Below, piece by piece: positions 8,269 through 16,779 of a stretch of 26,168 bases of DNA. The translations under genes were made by a program, and so were the position numbers. The DNA lies in the NCBI GenBank assembly GCA_027346925.1, contig DAIERH010000007.1:1-26168 (forward strand). Reading direction: 5' to 3'. The notes below the pieces were generated by a model. It saw nothing but the letters and a program-made list of their open reading frames with translations, was not told the DNA's origin and did not search any database. Source of the DNA: Geobacter sp. (GTDB lineage: Bacteria; Desulfobacterota; Desulfuromonadia; Geobacterales; Pseudopelobacteraceae). Every line of letters begins with the position of its first letter. Position 1 is the first letter of the stretch.

Positions 8269-11200
8269 TCATTTGCATACCATGCTTCTCAGCGTTGCCG
8301 CAAGCTCCGTGATAGGACCTTCCCACTCTTCCGGCTTCTGCTGCCGCAAGAGTCTCATCCCGGGATACCAGGGAGAGTCGTCCCGCTTCACCATCCAGCG
8401 CCAGTCCGGTGCAAAGGGGAGGAGCACCAAAGTCTTCTTCCCCAGCGCACCGGCCAAGTGGGCCACGGCTGTGTCGATGGTGACCACCAGGTCCAGGGCG
8501 GCGATGCAGGCAGCCGTGTCGGCAAAGCTGGAAATCTTGCCGATATGATCGCGCTGGACGGCCGAAGGGGTTTCATGGGCGGCCGCCTCGTCGACCTGCA
8601 GCGAAAACCACCGGATACCGGGAATGGTGAAGAGCGGGGCAAGACTCTGTTCCGGTATGGAACGATGCGGGTCCGGCGTTGGCCTTCCCCGCCACGCCAC
8701 CCCGATCTTCAAGCCGACTTCGTGCTCGAACAGCCGGCGCCATTCCGCAAGTTTGCCGGCACGCGGCACACAGTACGGGGCAGGCGGGATGGTTTCCGGC
8801 GTCGTGCCGCAGGCAAGCGCCAAACTCAGCAATGGGATCTGGAAATCGACGTCAGGCCGTGGTTCACTTCTGGTAATCACATCCCGCAAACCACGTACTG
8901 ACAATGACAATTCCCGCAAAGATTCGTCCTGGACCTCCAGAACGACCCGAATGCCTCGTTCGGCCAACTGGGGAACGTAGCGGAGAAACTGGATGGTGTC
9001 GCCGTACCCCTGTTCGGCGTGGACCAGCAATGACTTCCCGCCGATGTCTTCGCCCTGCCAGCGGGGGAGATCCGTATGGCGCTGGGGAATGGCCTCCAGT
9101 TTGTGGAATCGGGCCTCAAGGTTTTTGAATCCCTCGTGATACTGCCCGATGAGTAGCTGCAGCAGCCCCAGGTTCCAGCGGGCGGAGGGGTAGTCGGGCC
9201 GCAGGGTCAGGGCGCGGCGGAAACAGACGTAGGCGTCGGCCACATTGCCGAGGGCCTGGTGCAACAGCCCCAGGTTCTGCCAGGCTTCGGGATAGACCGG
9301 GTTGGTCCCGACAAGCCGAAGCAGGGTCTCCCGTCCTTCCGCTGTCCGACCTTCGGCGTGAAGGTAGATACCCAGATTGAGCAATGCCGCGGGAGATGTG
9401 GCGGGCAGTACCGATGCCTCCCTGAACAGCTCGATGGCCTCTTGACGCCGACCGGCCCGCCCCAGCGCATGCCCTTGCAGGAGCAGGACTTCTCCCCTCA
9501 GTGCGGCGGCAAGATCGTCCACGACCCCGGCCCAATCACCGGGTATCTTCTGGCGAAAGAGGCGAAGCGATGGATACCAGCCGCTCTGCGTCCGGGAGAG
9601 GGGATACCAGCGCCAGTCGGGTGAGAAGAGCAGCGCCACCCAGCAGGGGTGTCCCAAGGCGCCGGCCAGGTGGGCAACAGCAGTGTCCACAGTGATGACC
9701 AGGTCCAGATTGGCAATCAGTGCGGCGGTGTCGGCGAAATCGCAAATAAAGGGTGCTGCATCGTACACGCTGCTCTGGGCGGCCAGTTCGGGAGGAAGCT
9801 CGCCCGGCTGGAGGGTGACGAAAACGGCGCCGGGGATGGCAAGCAGGGGCGCCAGCAACTCCGGCATGAGTGCCCGGCGATAGCCGCTCTTCTTCAGATT
9901 CCGCCCTTGCCAGGCAAGGCCGATCTTCATCCCCTCAAGCCCCTCCAACCGCAGACGCCACTCCTCTATCAACTCCGGCGAAGGGGAGAGATAGGGGGGG
10001 GCGGCAGGCGCAGGCCGGGTGACTGCTCCCAGGAGATGGGGAAGGCTCATCAGCAGGGTTTGATAATGGGCGGTCGGTAGCGGCGTGCCATGGGGGACAA
10101 CCTGTGCGACGCCGGCACAGGAGCAAAACAGCCGCTCCAGTTCCCGTGGGGCGGAGAGGATGACGCACCCACCCAGATCGGCCAGTATGGGGATATACCG
10201 GATAAATTGCAACATGTCGCCAAACCCTTGTTCCATATGAACGAGGATGGTGATGCCGTCCAGCCGGTCTCCGGGTTTGAGGGGGGTGAGTTCGGGGATG
10301 GGGGGGAACGGCTCGGCGATGTAGCGGCGGCGCCACTCGAACTCCTTCCACCCTTCGCCCGGGCAGCCGGTAGCCAGGAGAGCGATGGCGAGGTTGACAT
10401 GGGCGTCGGGGTCTTCCGGGACCAGTTCGATGGCTCGCCGGAGATACCCTTTGGCTTCCTCGGGGCGGTTAAGGAAGACGAGGCAGCCGCCGATGCGGAG
10501 ATGTCCGCAGGGATGGAGGGGGTTGCGGGCCAAGGCCTGCAGGTAGCAGCCATAGGCATCCTTCCATGCCTCCGCCTCCCGGTGATGATCTCCCTCCTCC
10601 ACGCAGGCCGCGGCGTCCGGGCTCTCCTCCTTCCCCAGCATGGTTTCCAGTTCCCGTGCGAGACAGGCGATGACCTCGTTCCAATCACCGGCGTGCTGCT
10701 GCCGCAACAGGCGAATGGTGGGATACCAGGGGGAGTCGCTGCGCCCCGTCAGCCAGCGCCAATCGGCCGCCACGGGGAGCAGCAGCCTGACGGGCTTGCC
10801 CAATGCCCCTGCCAGGTGGGCAACGGAGGTGTCGATCGTGATGACCATGTCCAGGCAGTTGATCAGGGCCGCCGTATCGGCAAAGTCCCGGATGTGAGGG
10901 GTGAGATCCCGCAGATGCATGCCGGCTGGCGGTGCGGCCGCCTCGTGGGCCTGTTCCCCCACTTGCAGGCTGTACCAGGTGATCCCGGCCAGGGCCGCCA
11001 AAGGAGCGAAGTCGGCGAGACGGCAACTGCGCCGCCGGTTGCGCAGGGTTTGGCGCCCACCCCAAACCAGCCCCACACGCAGCATCTCTCCGGTGTCGAT
11101 CAGGGTAGCCCAGCGGTCTTGTTGTTCAGGGGGGACCGTCAGGTAGGGGACCGGAGAAGGAATATTCTCCATGGTTGTCCCCAACAGGAAGGGCAAAGAA

Positions 11201-12261
11201 AGAAGCGATGCCTGGCAGTCTACCGTTGGGACCGGCTCCCCTCGAACAATTACCCTCCCGACGCCTTCCACCCGCGCGATTATGGGGCGAATGGCGGGAG
11301 TCTGGCACTCCACGACAACATCCCCCCCCTGTTCCGCCACCAAGGTGGCGTAACGGATAAACTGGAAGGTGTCTCCAAAACCCTGCTCGCACCAGAGGAG
11401 GATGGATCGGCCGGCGAGAGAGGTGCCATCCCAAGGGGGGAGATCCCGATGACGCTCTTCGATGGGGCTGTTTTTCAGCCGGCGCCACTCGTACTCGCGC
11501 CATCCCTCCCCATATCGTCCGCTGGCCAAAAGGCAGCAGGCAAGATTCCAGTGGCCGTCAGCATAGCCCGGGGCCTGGTCGATGAGTTTGCGCAGATGGC
11601 CGATCCCCTCTTCGGGCCGTCCCAGGGAGAGACAGACCGCACCGAGGTTGTTGAGGGCGTGGAGATGATCCGGATCGCACGCCAGTGCCCGGCGATAGCA
11701 CTCTTCAGCCATGTAATCGCGTTCCGCGCTTTGGTACGTGATCCCGAGCGAGTTCCAGGTGCGGGCCGTGGGAGATATCTTCAGTGCGCTCCGGAACGCT
11801 TCGATGGCCTCGTCGAAACGTTCCTCGGCATGCAACAGTTCTCCCAGGGTATGAAGGGCATCGGGAAACTCGGGTCGCAGCTCCAGGGCGCATTGAATGT
11901 GCCGATGGGCCGTGGACATGTCTCCCCGCTCCTGGTGAATGATGGCCAGATTGTGGTGTGCCTCGGGTAGGTGGGGATTCAGTTGCAGCGCCTGTTCATA
12001 GGCATGCTGCGCCTGCCCGGCATAACCCAGGTTCTTGAGGGTGTTGCCCATATTGTAATGGGTAACCGCAAGGGTCCCGTCATGGGCAATGGCCTCCCTG
12101 TAGCAGGCCAGGGCATCCTCGTGGCGCCCCTCGTTGTCCAGGGCGGCCCCGAGATTGGTGAGCGCTGCGGCATCGACAAAAATATGCTCGCCAAACTCCG
12201 CGGCCAGTTTATCCAGGAGAGTTTTCCGTGCTCCGGCCGTTGCTTGCTGCGGTGCCTTCAT
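8269..12261 (-). CDS. Giant protein with three tandem TPR + GT9-like glycosyltransferase modules
   Basis: The product is 1330 aa. The start is the ATG at 12261, which overlaps the stop of the upstream gene (ATGA) and has AGGTGG about nine bases upstream. Residues 30-250 hold six or seven TPRs, 545-635 about two and 925-1040 about three. Each block is followed by a heptosyltransferase-like (GT9-related) GT-B domain at about 251-545, 634-925 and 1042-1330. Every domain repeats the same landmarks: G-E/H-G-W/F-x-E at entry, EQG(F/Y)GD (292, 677, 1083), G(L/V)xWxGR, FADTA, V(V/I)T(I/V)DT(A/S)VAHLAGALG (near 473, 855, 1259), DWRW (500, 882, 1286) and WYPxxRLxRQ. All three keep the putative donor-site residues, so none is visibly dead. 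Single-module TPR-GT9 proteins are common; a triple copy is unusual. The role is inferred as sequential glycosylation of a protein such as flagellin. Confidence 0.87.
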   Translation of the reverse strand: MKAPQQATAGARKTLLDKLAAEFGEHIFVDAAALTNLGAALDNEGRHEDALACYREAIAHDGTLAVTHYNMGNTLKNLGYAGQAQHAYEQALQLNPHLPEAHHNLAIIHQERGDMSTAHRHIQCALELRPEFPDALHTLGELLHAEERFDEAIEAFRSALKISPTARTWNSLGITYQSAERDYMAEECYRRALACDPDHLHALNNLGAVCLSLGRPEEGIGHLRKLIDQAPGYADGHWNLACCLLASGRYGEGWREYEWRRLKNSPIEERHRDLPPWDGTSLAGRSILLWCEQGFGDTFQFIRYATLVAEQGGDVVVECQTPAIRPIIARVEGVGRVIVRGEPVPTVDCQASLLSLPFLLGTTMENIPSPVPYLTVPPEQQDRWATLIDTGEMLRVGLVWGGRQTLRNRRRSCRLADFAPLAALAGITWYSLQVGEQAHEAAAPPAGMHLRDLTPHIRDFADTAALINCLDMVITIDTSVAHLAGALGKPVRLLLPVAADWRWLTGRSDSPWYPTIRLLRQQHAGDWNEVIACLARELETMLGKEESPDAAACVEEGDHHREAEAWKDAYGCYLQALARNPLHPCGHLRIGGCLVFLNRPEEAKGYLRRAIELVPEDPDAHVNLAIALLATGCPGEGWKEFEWRRRYIAEPFPPIPELTPLKPGDRLDGITILVHMEQGFGDMLQFIRYIPILADLGGCVILSAPRELERLFCSCAGVAQVVPHGTPLPTAHYQTLLMSLPHLLGAVTRPAPAAPPYLSPSPELIEEWRLRLEGLEGMKIGLAWQGRNLKKSGYRRALMPELLAPLLAIPGAVFVTLQPGELPPELAAQSSVYDAAPFICDFADTAALIANLDLVITVDTAVAHLAGALGHPCWVALLFSPDWRWYPLSRTQSGWYPSLRLFRQKIPGDWAGVVDDLAAALRGEVLLLQGHALGRAGRRQEAIELFREASVLPATSPAALLNLGIYLHAEGRTAEGRETLLRLVGTNPVYPEAWQNLGLLHQALGNVADAYVCFRRALTLRPDYPSARWNLGLLQLLIGQYHEGFKNLEARFHKLEAIPQRHTDLPRWQGEDIGGKSLLVHAEQGYGDTIQFLRYVPQLAERGIRVVLEVQDESLRELSLSVRGLRDVITRSEPRPDVDFQIPLLSLALACGTTPETIPPAPYCVPRAGKLAEWRRLFEHEVGLKIGVAWRGRPTPDPHRSIPEQSLAPLFTIPGIRWFSLQVDEAAAHETPSAVQRDHIGKISSFADTAACIAALDLVVTIDTAVAHLAGALGKKTLVLLPFAPDWRWMVKRDDSPWYPGMRLLRQQKPEEWEGPITELAATLRSMVCK
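8272..11511 (-). repeat. Three tandem GT9-like domain repeats at DNA and protein level
   Basis: The modules map to 10627-11511, 9487-10362 and 8272-9138. A fourth copy lies in the upstream gene at about 13731-14594. The segments encoding DTAVAHLAGALG and the preceding strand stay recognisably alike in nucleotides (gtgtc-at-gtgat-accaggtcca near 8475, 9682, 10830 and 13927). This supports duplication rather than convergence. Confidence 0.75.
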
Positions 12262-14999
12262 GAGGGCCCCACCTGTATCGTAACGGTCTGAAGCTGTTGC
12301 TCCCATTGGAGGAGTTGCCCATCGTTTTCACCGAGTTCGCGTATCCTGAGGAGGCAGTAACGGGCCTCGTCACGCCGTTGCAGGCGCAGGAGCAGGGGGA
12401 TGGCCGCCCGATAGGCATCCGTGCCGTCCGGTCGAAGCAACGACGCCTCGTAGAACCGTGCCACGGCCTCCTCCTCGCGGCCTGTCGCAGCGAGGAGGAG
12501 GCCCAATTCTAAATAGGCATCGAGGCAGCGGTGGTCGTAAAGGATGGCGTCTTCCAGGGCCTGTTCGGCCTTGCCGGGAAACCCCGCCCGTTTCAGCAGC
12601 AGCCCCAAGAGGAGGTAGAGCCGGGAACTGCGGGGGGTACGTGCCAATGCCTCCCGGATGTGCTGTTCCGCGCCGGCCAGGTCGCCCGAATCCAGACAGC
12701 GGAGCACAACCGCCAGGGGATCGCCCGCCTCTGCATTCGTGTGATCCGTCGACGTGGGGGGTGATTTTGGACATCCTGTTGCAGGCCGGAGGCCGGTTAC
12801 GGACCCGGAAACCCGGCTTCGCACCACCTGACCCCAGAGCGCCCTGGCCCTGCTGGCGGGAGCAAACCATTCCTCCCATGTCTGCCGTGCCTCGCGGCAG
12901 CGTGCCATCAACTCCTGATCGCTGAAACGACACAGCCAGTCGTGCACCATCGTGCCTGCCGACCCGATTTCCGCGGGAGAAATGCGCAGAACGAATCGGT
13001 CATAGTCGATCCGGTCCTCGAACGGGAGCAGACAGTCGGCTGCCAGGATCGGTAATCGGCCCAGGGCAAGGGCCTCGAAAAAACGGATTGAGTTGGCTCC
13101 GTCTCCTGCCGGGCAGAGGATGGCGAGTGACTGGGAGGAGAGTTCCAGATAGCGCTGGCGCCGCGCCTGTTGCACTTCAGGTGTTTGATGGCCGTGGAAT
13201 GCCTCGGCAAGGTCGATTTCCGTCACGAGCCTGTGCTCTGCCACGATGCTGTTTATCAGGGCGGATCGCTGACGCCGGGTCCCGAGGTAACCGACGAAAG
13301 AGGTGTGGCAGCGGAGGCGGCTGACGTCAAAGTGCAGATATTCCATCGGATCTTTGCACGAATAGGGAAGGGCGAAGCAGGAGGCGTCCCGCCGTGCCCT
13401 CTGGACGCTGGCCCTGAACCACAACGATGTGGTGTGATACCTGGCTGCCGAGTCGTGGTCTGAAAAGAAGATGTGGTCTTCTTCACGGCCGGCAAGGCGC
13501 GGCAGGCGGTCAAGGAATCGCCATAAACCCTCGATGGTCGTAAACTCCGTCAGGTTCTCCAGATAATAGGGAAACAGAAAAAAATCCGCCTCCTCCGGGA
13601 TCTCTGCACAATTGAAAAGAGGGGGTTCGCCGGCAGGTTCCGACGGAGATGCAAGCAGGGGGACCAGTCGTTCTCCCAAGTGGGGAACGGATTCAAAGTC
13701 CCGTTCCGCCTGGTAGATATAGACAGCAGGCCGCAACAGGCGGTCCAATTCGGCCCGGATTTGCCCGATTACGGGTTCCCAGGCGCCCACGGCCGGCTGT
13801 CGGAACAGGCGCAGGGAAGGATACCAGGGCGAATCCGCGCGTTCCAGCAGCCAGCGCCAGTCGGGGACATGGGGGAGAATGAGCCAGGTCGGTTTTCCCA
13901 GGGTGCCTGCCAGGTGGGCCACGGCGGTATCAATGGTGATCACCAGGTCCAAGTTGGAGATCAGGGCGGCGGTGTCGTGAAAATCGTGGAGTTTGTCGCT
14001 GAAGTCGAGCAGTCGGGGGTCTGTCAGACGGAACTGTTCCGGGGTCTCCCGGTGCAGGCTGACAAAGGTGATGCCGGGGATCTCCAGCAGTCTGGCAATC
14101 AATGGGGCGGGACAACTCCTTTTGCGGTTGACCGGCAGGTTGAGCCTCCCGGCCCAGGCAAGTCCCACGCGCACGGTGTTCGCTGCCGGCAGCAGCCGCG
14201 ACATCCGGTGCAGCACCTCTTCAGCAAGGCCAAACGTCGGCGGCGGTGGGATGGTGTCGAGGGTGGTCCGCAGCAGCCGGGGGAGGCTCATGATGTGGGC
14301 CTGTGCATCGATCTGCGGCAAAGTGGCGCCTCGCGGGACGCAGCCCTCAACTCCGGGAAGTCGTGCCAGCAGCGGAACCAGGGGCGGGTTGGTCTCCACC
14401 AGGACCTTGAGGCCGGAGTCCGCGAGTAGCGGCAGGTAACGGCACATTTGCAGGGTGTCGCCGTACCCCTGCTCGGTGTGGACCAGGAGCCGCAGGCCAG
14501 TTTTGCACATCCCGTCCCAGGGCGGGAGGGATGCATGACGGGCCGGCACCGGCTCTTGTGTGGCAAAGCGGAGTTCGTACCCCTCCCACCCGGTCGGCAT
14601 GTCTCCGGCCAGGAGTTGGAGGCAGGCGAGATTGAAACGGGCATCGGGCAACCCGGGATGTTGACTGGCCAGCGCGGTATAGGCGGCAAATGCCTCTTCG
14701 ATCTTTCCCTGTTCTTGCAGCACAAAGGCAAGGTTCAGGGCTGCCTCAACGAGCTCCGGCTCTGCCGCCAAGGCCTGACGGAAAAACGTCTCGGCCTCGT
14801 CGTAGCGTCCTTCCTCCTTGAGAATGTTTCCCAGGTTATAGGCGGTTCGGGAGAGATGGGGGAACTCTGCCAGAAGTGCACGGTAGCGTGTGACCGCCTG
14901 GGGATAGTCTCCGGCGGCATGGTATCTCTCGGCCTCCCTCAGGAGATGCTCCAAAGAGCGGGATGTGCTATCGCCGGAGGGGGGGGAAATTGACTTCAA
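12258..14999 (-). CDS. TPR / GT9-like / exostosin-like (GT47) fusion glycosyltransferase
   Basis: This is a 913-aa protein that starts at a TTG at 14999; GGGAG lies six bases before it and no better start is available. Residues 15-130 are about three TPRs. Residues 136-423 are a GT9-like domain of the same type as the three in the next gene (EQGYGDT at 176, DLVITIDTAVAHLAGTLG at 351, DWRW at 380). Residues 425-728 resemble exostosin-family GT47: YIYQ..., then FLFPYYLENL, then GDGANSIRFFEALALGRLPI and LPFEDRIDYDRFVLRISPAE, the typical donor-binding segment. A proline/serine-rich linker (730-757) leads to about four more TPRs (760-890). It therefore carries two catalytic GT-B domains between two TPR platforms. 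It is the first gene of the minus-strand operon, 111 bp from the divergent TPR-Ig gene. Its stop overlaps the next start by ATGA. Confidence 0.83.
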   Translation of the reverse strand: MKSISPPSGDSTSRSLEHLLREAERYHAAGDYPQAVTRYRALLAEFPHLSRTAYNLGNILKEEGRYDEAETFFRQALAAEPELVEAALNLAFVLQEQGKIEEAFAAYTALASQHPGLPDARFNLACLQLLAGDMPTGWEGYELRFATQEPVPARHASLPPWDGMCKTGLRLLVHTEQGYGDTLQMCRYLPLLADSGLKVLVETNPPLVPLLARLPGVEGCVPRGATLPQIDAQAHIMSLPRLLRTTLDTIPPPPTFGLAEEVLHRMSRLLPAANTVRVGLAWAGRLNLPVNRKRSCPAPLIARLLEIPGITFVSLHRETPEQFRLTDPRLLDFSDKLHDFHDTAALISNLDLVITIDTAVAHLAGTLGKPTWLILPHVPDWRWLLERADSPWYPSLRLFRQPAVGAWEPVIGQIRAELDRLLRPAVYIYQAERDFESVPHLGERLVPLLASPSEPAGEPPLFNCAEIPEEADFFLFPYYLENLTEFTTIEGLWRFLDRLPRLAGREEDHIFFSDHDSAARYHTTSLWFRASVQRARRDASCFALPYSCKDPMEYLHFDVSRLRCHTSFVGYLGTRRQRSALINSIVAEHRLVTEIDLAEAFHGHQTPEVQQARRQRYLELSSQSLAILCPAGDGANSIRFFEALALGRLPILAADCLLPFEDRIDYDRFVLRISPAEIGSAGTMVHDWLCRFSDQELMARCREARQTWEEWFAPASRARALWGQVVRSRVSGSVTGLRPATGCPKSPPTSTDHTNAEAGDPLAVVLRCLDSGDLAGAEQHIREALARTPRSSRLYLLLGLLLKRAGFPGKAEQALEDAILYDHRCLDAYLELGLLLAATGREEEAVARFYEASLLRPDGTDAYRAAIPLLLRLQRRDEARYCLLRIRELGENDGQLLQWEQQLQTVTIQVGPS

Positions 15000-15021
15000 T
15001 TATTGCTCCCGGAACCGATAT
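14995..15021 (+). promoter_or_regulatory. Weak sigma28-like site upstream of the TPR-Ig/flaF pair
   Basis: ACCGATAT at 15014-15021 resembles the flagellar sigma28 -10 element GCCGATAA. It is preceded about 14 nt upstream by TTCAATTA, a poor match to TAAAGTTT. The site is in the right direction and position for a flagellar gene pair, but the match is partial. Confidence 0.25.
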
Positions 15022-15038
15022 ATAAGCTAGAAGTAAAA

Positions 15039-15068
15039 AATATACCATTTCCCGGCAGACTATGGCAA
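15039..15068 (-). promoter_or_regulatory. Candidate sigma70 promoter of the glycosyltransferase operon
   Basis: Read on the minus strand, TTGCCA (15068-15063) is followed after 18 nt by TATATT (15044-15039) preceded by TGG, an extended -10. Transcription would begin near 15032, giving a leader of about 33 nt before the TTG at 14999. Only five of six -35 bases match consensus and the spacer is one nucleotide long. Confidence 0.5.
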
Positions 15069-15110
15069 TATTTTGAAGTAGATACGCGGCAGGGAAGGGG
15101 GAGTTCGTTC

Positions 15111-16310
15111 ATGGCTGATATAACTACTGGGGGAACTACGGCTTTTGATGCGCTTGCGCTTCAGGAAACCATCCGCGAGAGCGTTGCCACCTCTGCGCTT
15201 TCCGCGGGCATGACCTTGTATTCGCAGAAAAAGTACACCCAGGCCGCCCAGGCCTTCAAGCAGGCGTCGGCCATGAACCCGGCGCTGGCGCAAGCCTATA
15301 CGTACCTCGGTTATACCCAGATCCAACAGGGGAAGCAGCAGGATGCGGTCAAGTCCTTGACTCTGTCGCTCAAGGTCGATAAGACCCAGGACCAGGTTTA
15401 CAGCGACCTCGCCAATCTCTACATCGATATGAAACAGCCTGCCAATGCCGAAAAAACCCTGCAGAATGCCATAAAACAGAACAACCAGAACACCCCGGCC
15501 TACTATACCCTGGGACAATTGCAGGCGCAGCGGGGGGACTACGTGGATGCGGAAAAACAGTTTCGCCAGGTGATCAAGCTGGAGCCAAAGGACGCGAACG
15601 GTTACTATGCCTTGGGGATGGCCCTTGACGGCCAGGGGCGATATAGTGAAGCTATAACTCAACTCAACAAGGCGACTTCATTGAAGCAAAATTTTGTTGC
15701 CGCGATTTCGGAGTTGGGAAAGGCCTATGCCGGAAACGGGGACACCGTCAACGCGCAGAAGCAAATCGACCAGTTGAACAAGATCGGCACCTCCGATGCT
15801 CGGCTCGACGCCCAGAACCTCACTAATTCGATAACCAAGCCGGCCATTTCCGATATCAATGCTTTCGGCACAACCCTCCCCTACGTGTTCGGTACCGTTC
15901 CCCTCTTTATCCTCAACACGTCCAATCCGACCGCTCTCCAGCAGCCCGGTGCGACGCAAGACGTCTCGATCAAGTTCGACTTCAACACGGATATGAATTC
16001 TTCATCGGTGACGGATATTGCCAACTGGTCCATTACAAAGGCATCGGGCGGAACCGCCGGTCTCTATGGCAATGGTCTCTACGGACCTAAGGACCTGAGT
16101 GTCCCTGCCATTCCGAAGCAGGTAACCTATGACCCGGTAAACAAACAGGCTGTGCTGACGTTTACGATGACGCAGAACGCAACAGGGGATGGAACTTTTG
16201 ATCCTTCGCATCTCGTGTTCAAGTTCAACGGTACGGATGTCAATGGCAATTCCATGGACCCAACGGCCAACGCAATCGATGGTTTCAATAATGCACCGTT
16301 TGGAGGCTGA
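15111..16310 (+). CDS. TPR protein with C-terminal Ig-like domain, flaF neighbour
   Basis: The product is 399 aa. The frame extends upstream to a TTG at 15003, but the ATG at 15111 follows a strong purine-rich ribosome site (agggaagggggag) by about eight bases. Residues 28-230 contain five or six TPRs (SAGMTLYSQKKYTQAAQAFK; AYTYLGYTQIQQGKQQDAV; YYTLGQLQAQRGDYVDAE). Residues 282-395 look like a bacterial Ig-like fold of the Big_5/SbsA kind (VSIKFDFNTDMNSSSVTDIA; VLTFTM; HLVFKFNGTDVNGNSMD). There is no hydrophobic signal peptide or membrane anchor, although such Ig domains are normally outside the cell. It precedes flaF by 83 bp on the same strand. It could be an adaptor for the glycosylation enzymes, or be exported by the flagellar apparatus; both are inference. 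Confidence 0.72.
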   Translation: MADITTGGTTAFDALALQETIRESVATSALSAGMTLYSQKKYTQAAQAFKQASAMNPALAQAYTYLGYTQIQQGKQQDAVKSLTLSLKVDKTQDQVYSDLANLYIDMKQPANAEKTLQNAIKQNNQNTPAYYTLGQLQAQRGDYVDAEKQFRQVIKLEPKDANGYYALGMALDGQGRYSEAITQLNKATSLKQNFVAAISELGKAYAGNGDTVNAQKQIDQLNKIGTSDARLDAQNLTNSITKPAISDINAFGTTLPYVFGTVPLFILNTSNPTALQQPGATQDVSIKFDFNTDMNSSSVTDIANWSITKASGGTAGLYGNGLYGPKDLSVPAIPKQVTYDPVNKQAVLTFTMTQNATGDGTFDPSHLVFKFNGTDVNGNSMDPTANAIDGFNNAPFGG

Positions 16311-16393
16311 CGGCAAATCGCTTGCTTTTCTTGCGAAAAACGCTAATATGGATTCTGCCGTCTCTCCATTATTGATAAGGAGTCAGTGAGAAT

Positions 16394-16771
16394 ATGCAAC
16401 AGAGCGCTTTGAACACCTACAGCAACATGCAAAAGGATAATCTGTCCGGACGGGAGTTGGAGGCTTCGGTATTGACCCGCGCCGGGGTGATGTTGAAGCA
16501 GGTGCAGGAAAACTGGGACGCGCCTGATCGCGACCAGAAGTTGACCGAGGCAATAAAATTCAATCAAAAGGTCTGGAGTTTTTTTCAGGCCGAACTTTCC
16601 GACCCCGAAAACCCGCTCCCCAAAAACCTGCGTCAGGACATCCTCAACCTCAGTATCTTCATAGACAAACGGCTATTCGAAGTAATGGCATACCCCGATC
16701 CTGAAAAGCTCGCTATCGTCATTGATATCAATTTCAATATCGCTGCCGGGTTGCGGACCAAGCCGGAGTAG
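16394..16771 (+). CDS. flaF: Flagellar biosynthesis regulator FlaF
   Basis: This is a 125-aa protein, the usual length for the family. The pattern ELEASVLTRAGVMLKQVQ, then LTEAIKFNQKVWSFFQAEL, then DPENPLPKNLRQDILNLSIF with a short helical tail matches FlaF. The motif N-x-x-x-W-x-x-x-x-x-x-L followed by NxLPxxLRxxIxxLSxF is diagnostic to my eye. In alphaproteobacteria FlaF controls flagellin synthesis and secretion together with FlbT. AAGGAG lies 11 nt before the ATG, which is a long but usable spacing. Its presence ties the neighbouring glycosyltransferases to flagellin, but flagellin itself is not in the window. Its stop is 8 nt from the convergent threonine ammonia-lyase stop, with no clear terminator between. 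Confidence 0.85.
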   Translation: MQQSALNTYSNMQKDNLSGRELEASVLTRAGVMLKQVQENWDAPDRDQKLTEAIKFNQKVWSFFQAELSDPENPLPKNLRQDILNLSIFIDKRLFEVMAYPDPEKLAIVIDINFNIAAGLRTKPE

Positions 16772-16779
16772 CACGGTAA

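Noticed and set aside
10090..11970. Long open frame antisense to the three-module glycosyltransferase
   Set aside because: It is a shadow of the conserved TPR/GT9-like frame; its translation is glycine/glutamine-rich and lacks any motif.
15063..15078. Sigma54-like TGGCA at 15063 upstream of the TPR-Ig gene
   Set aside because: The second element is TTGAA with the wrong spacing; the GG-N10-GC rule is not met.
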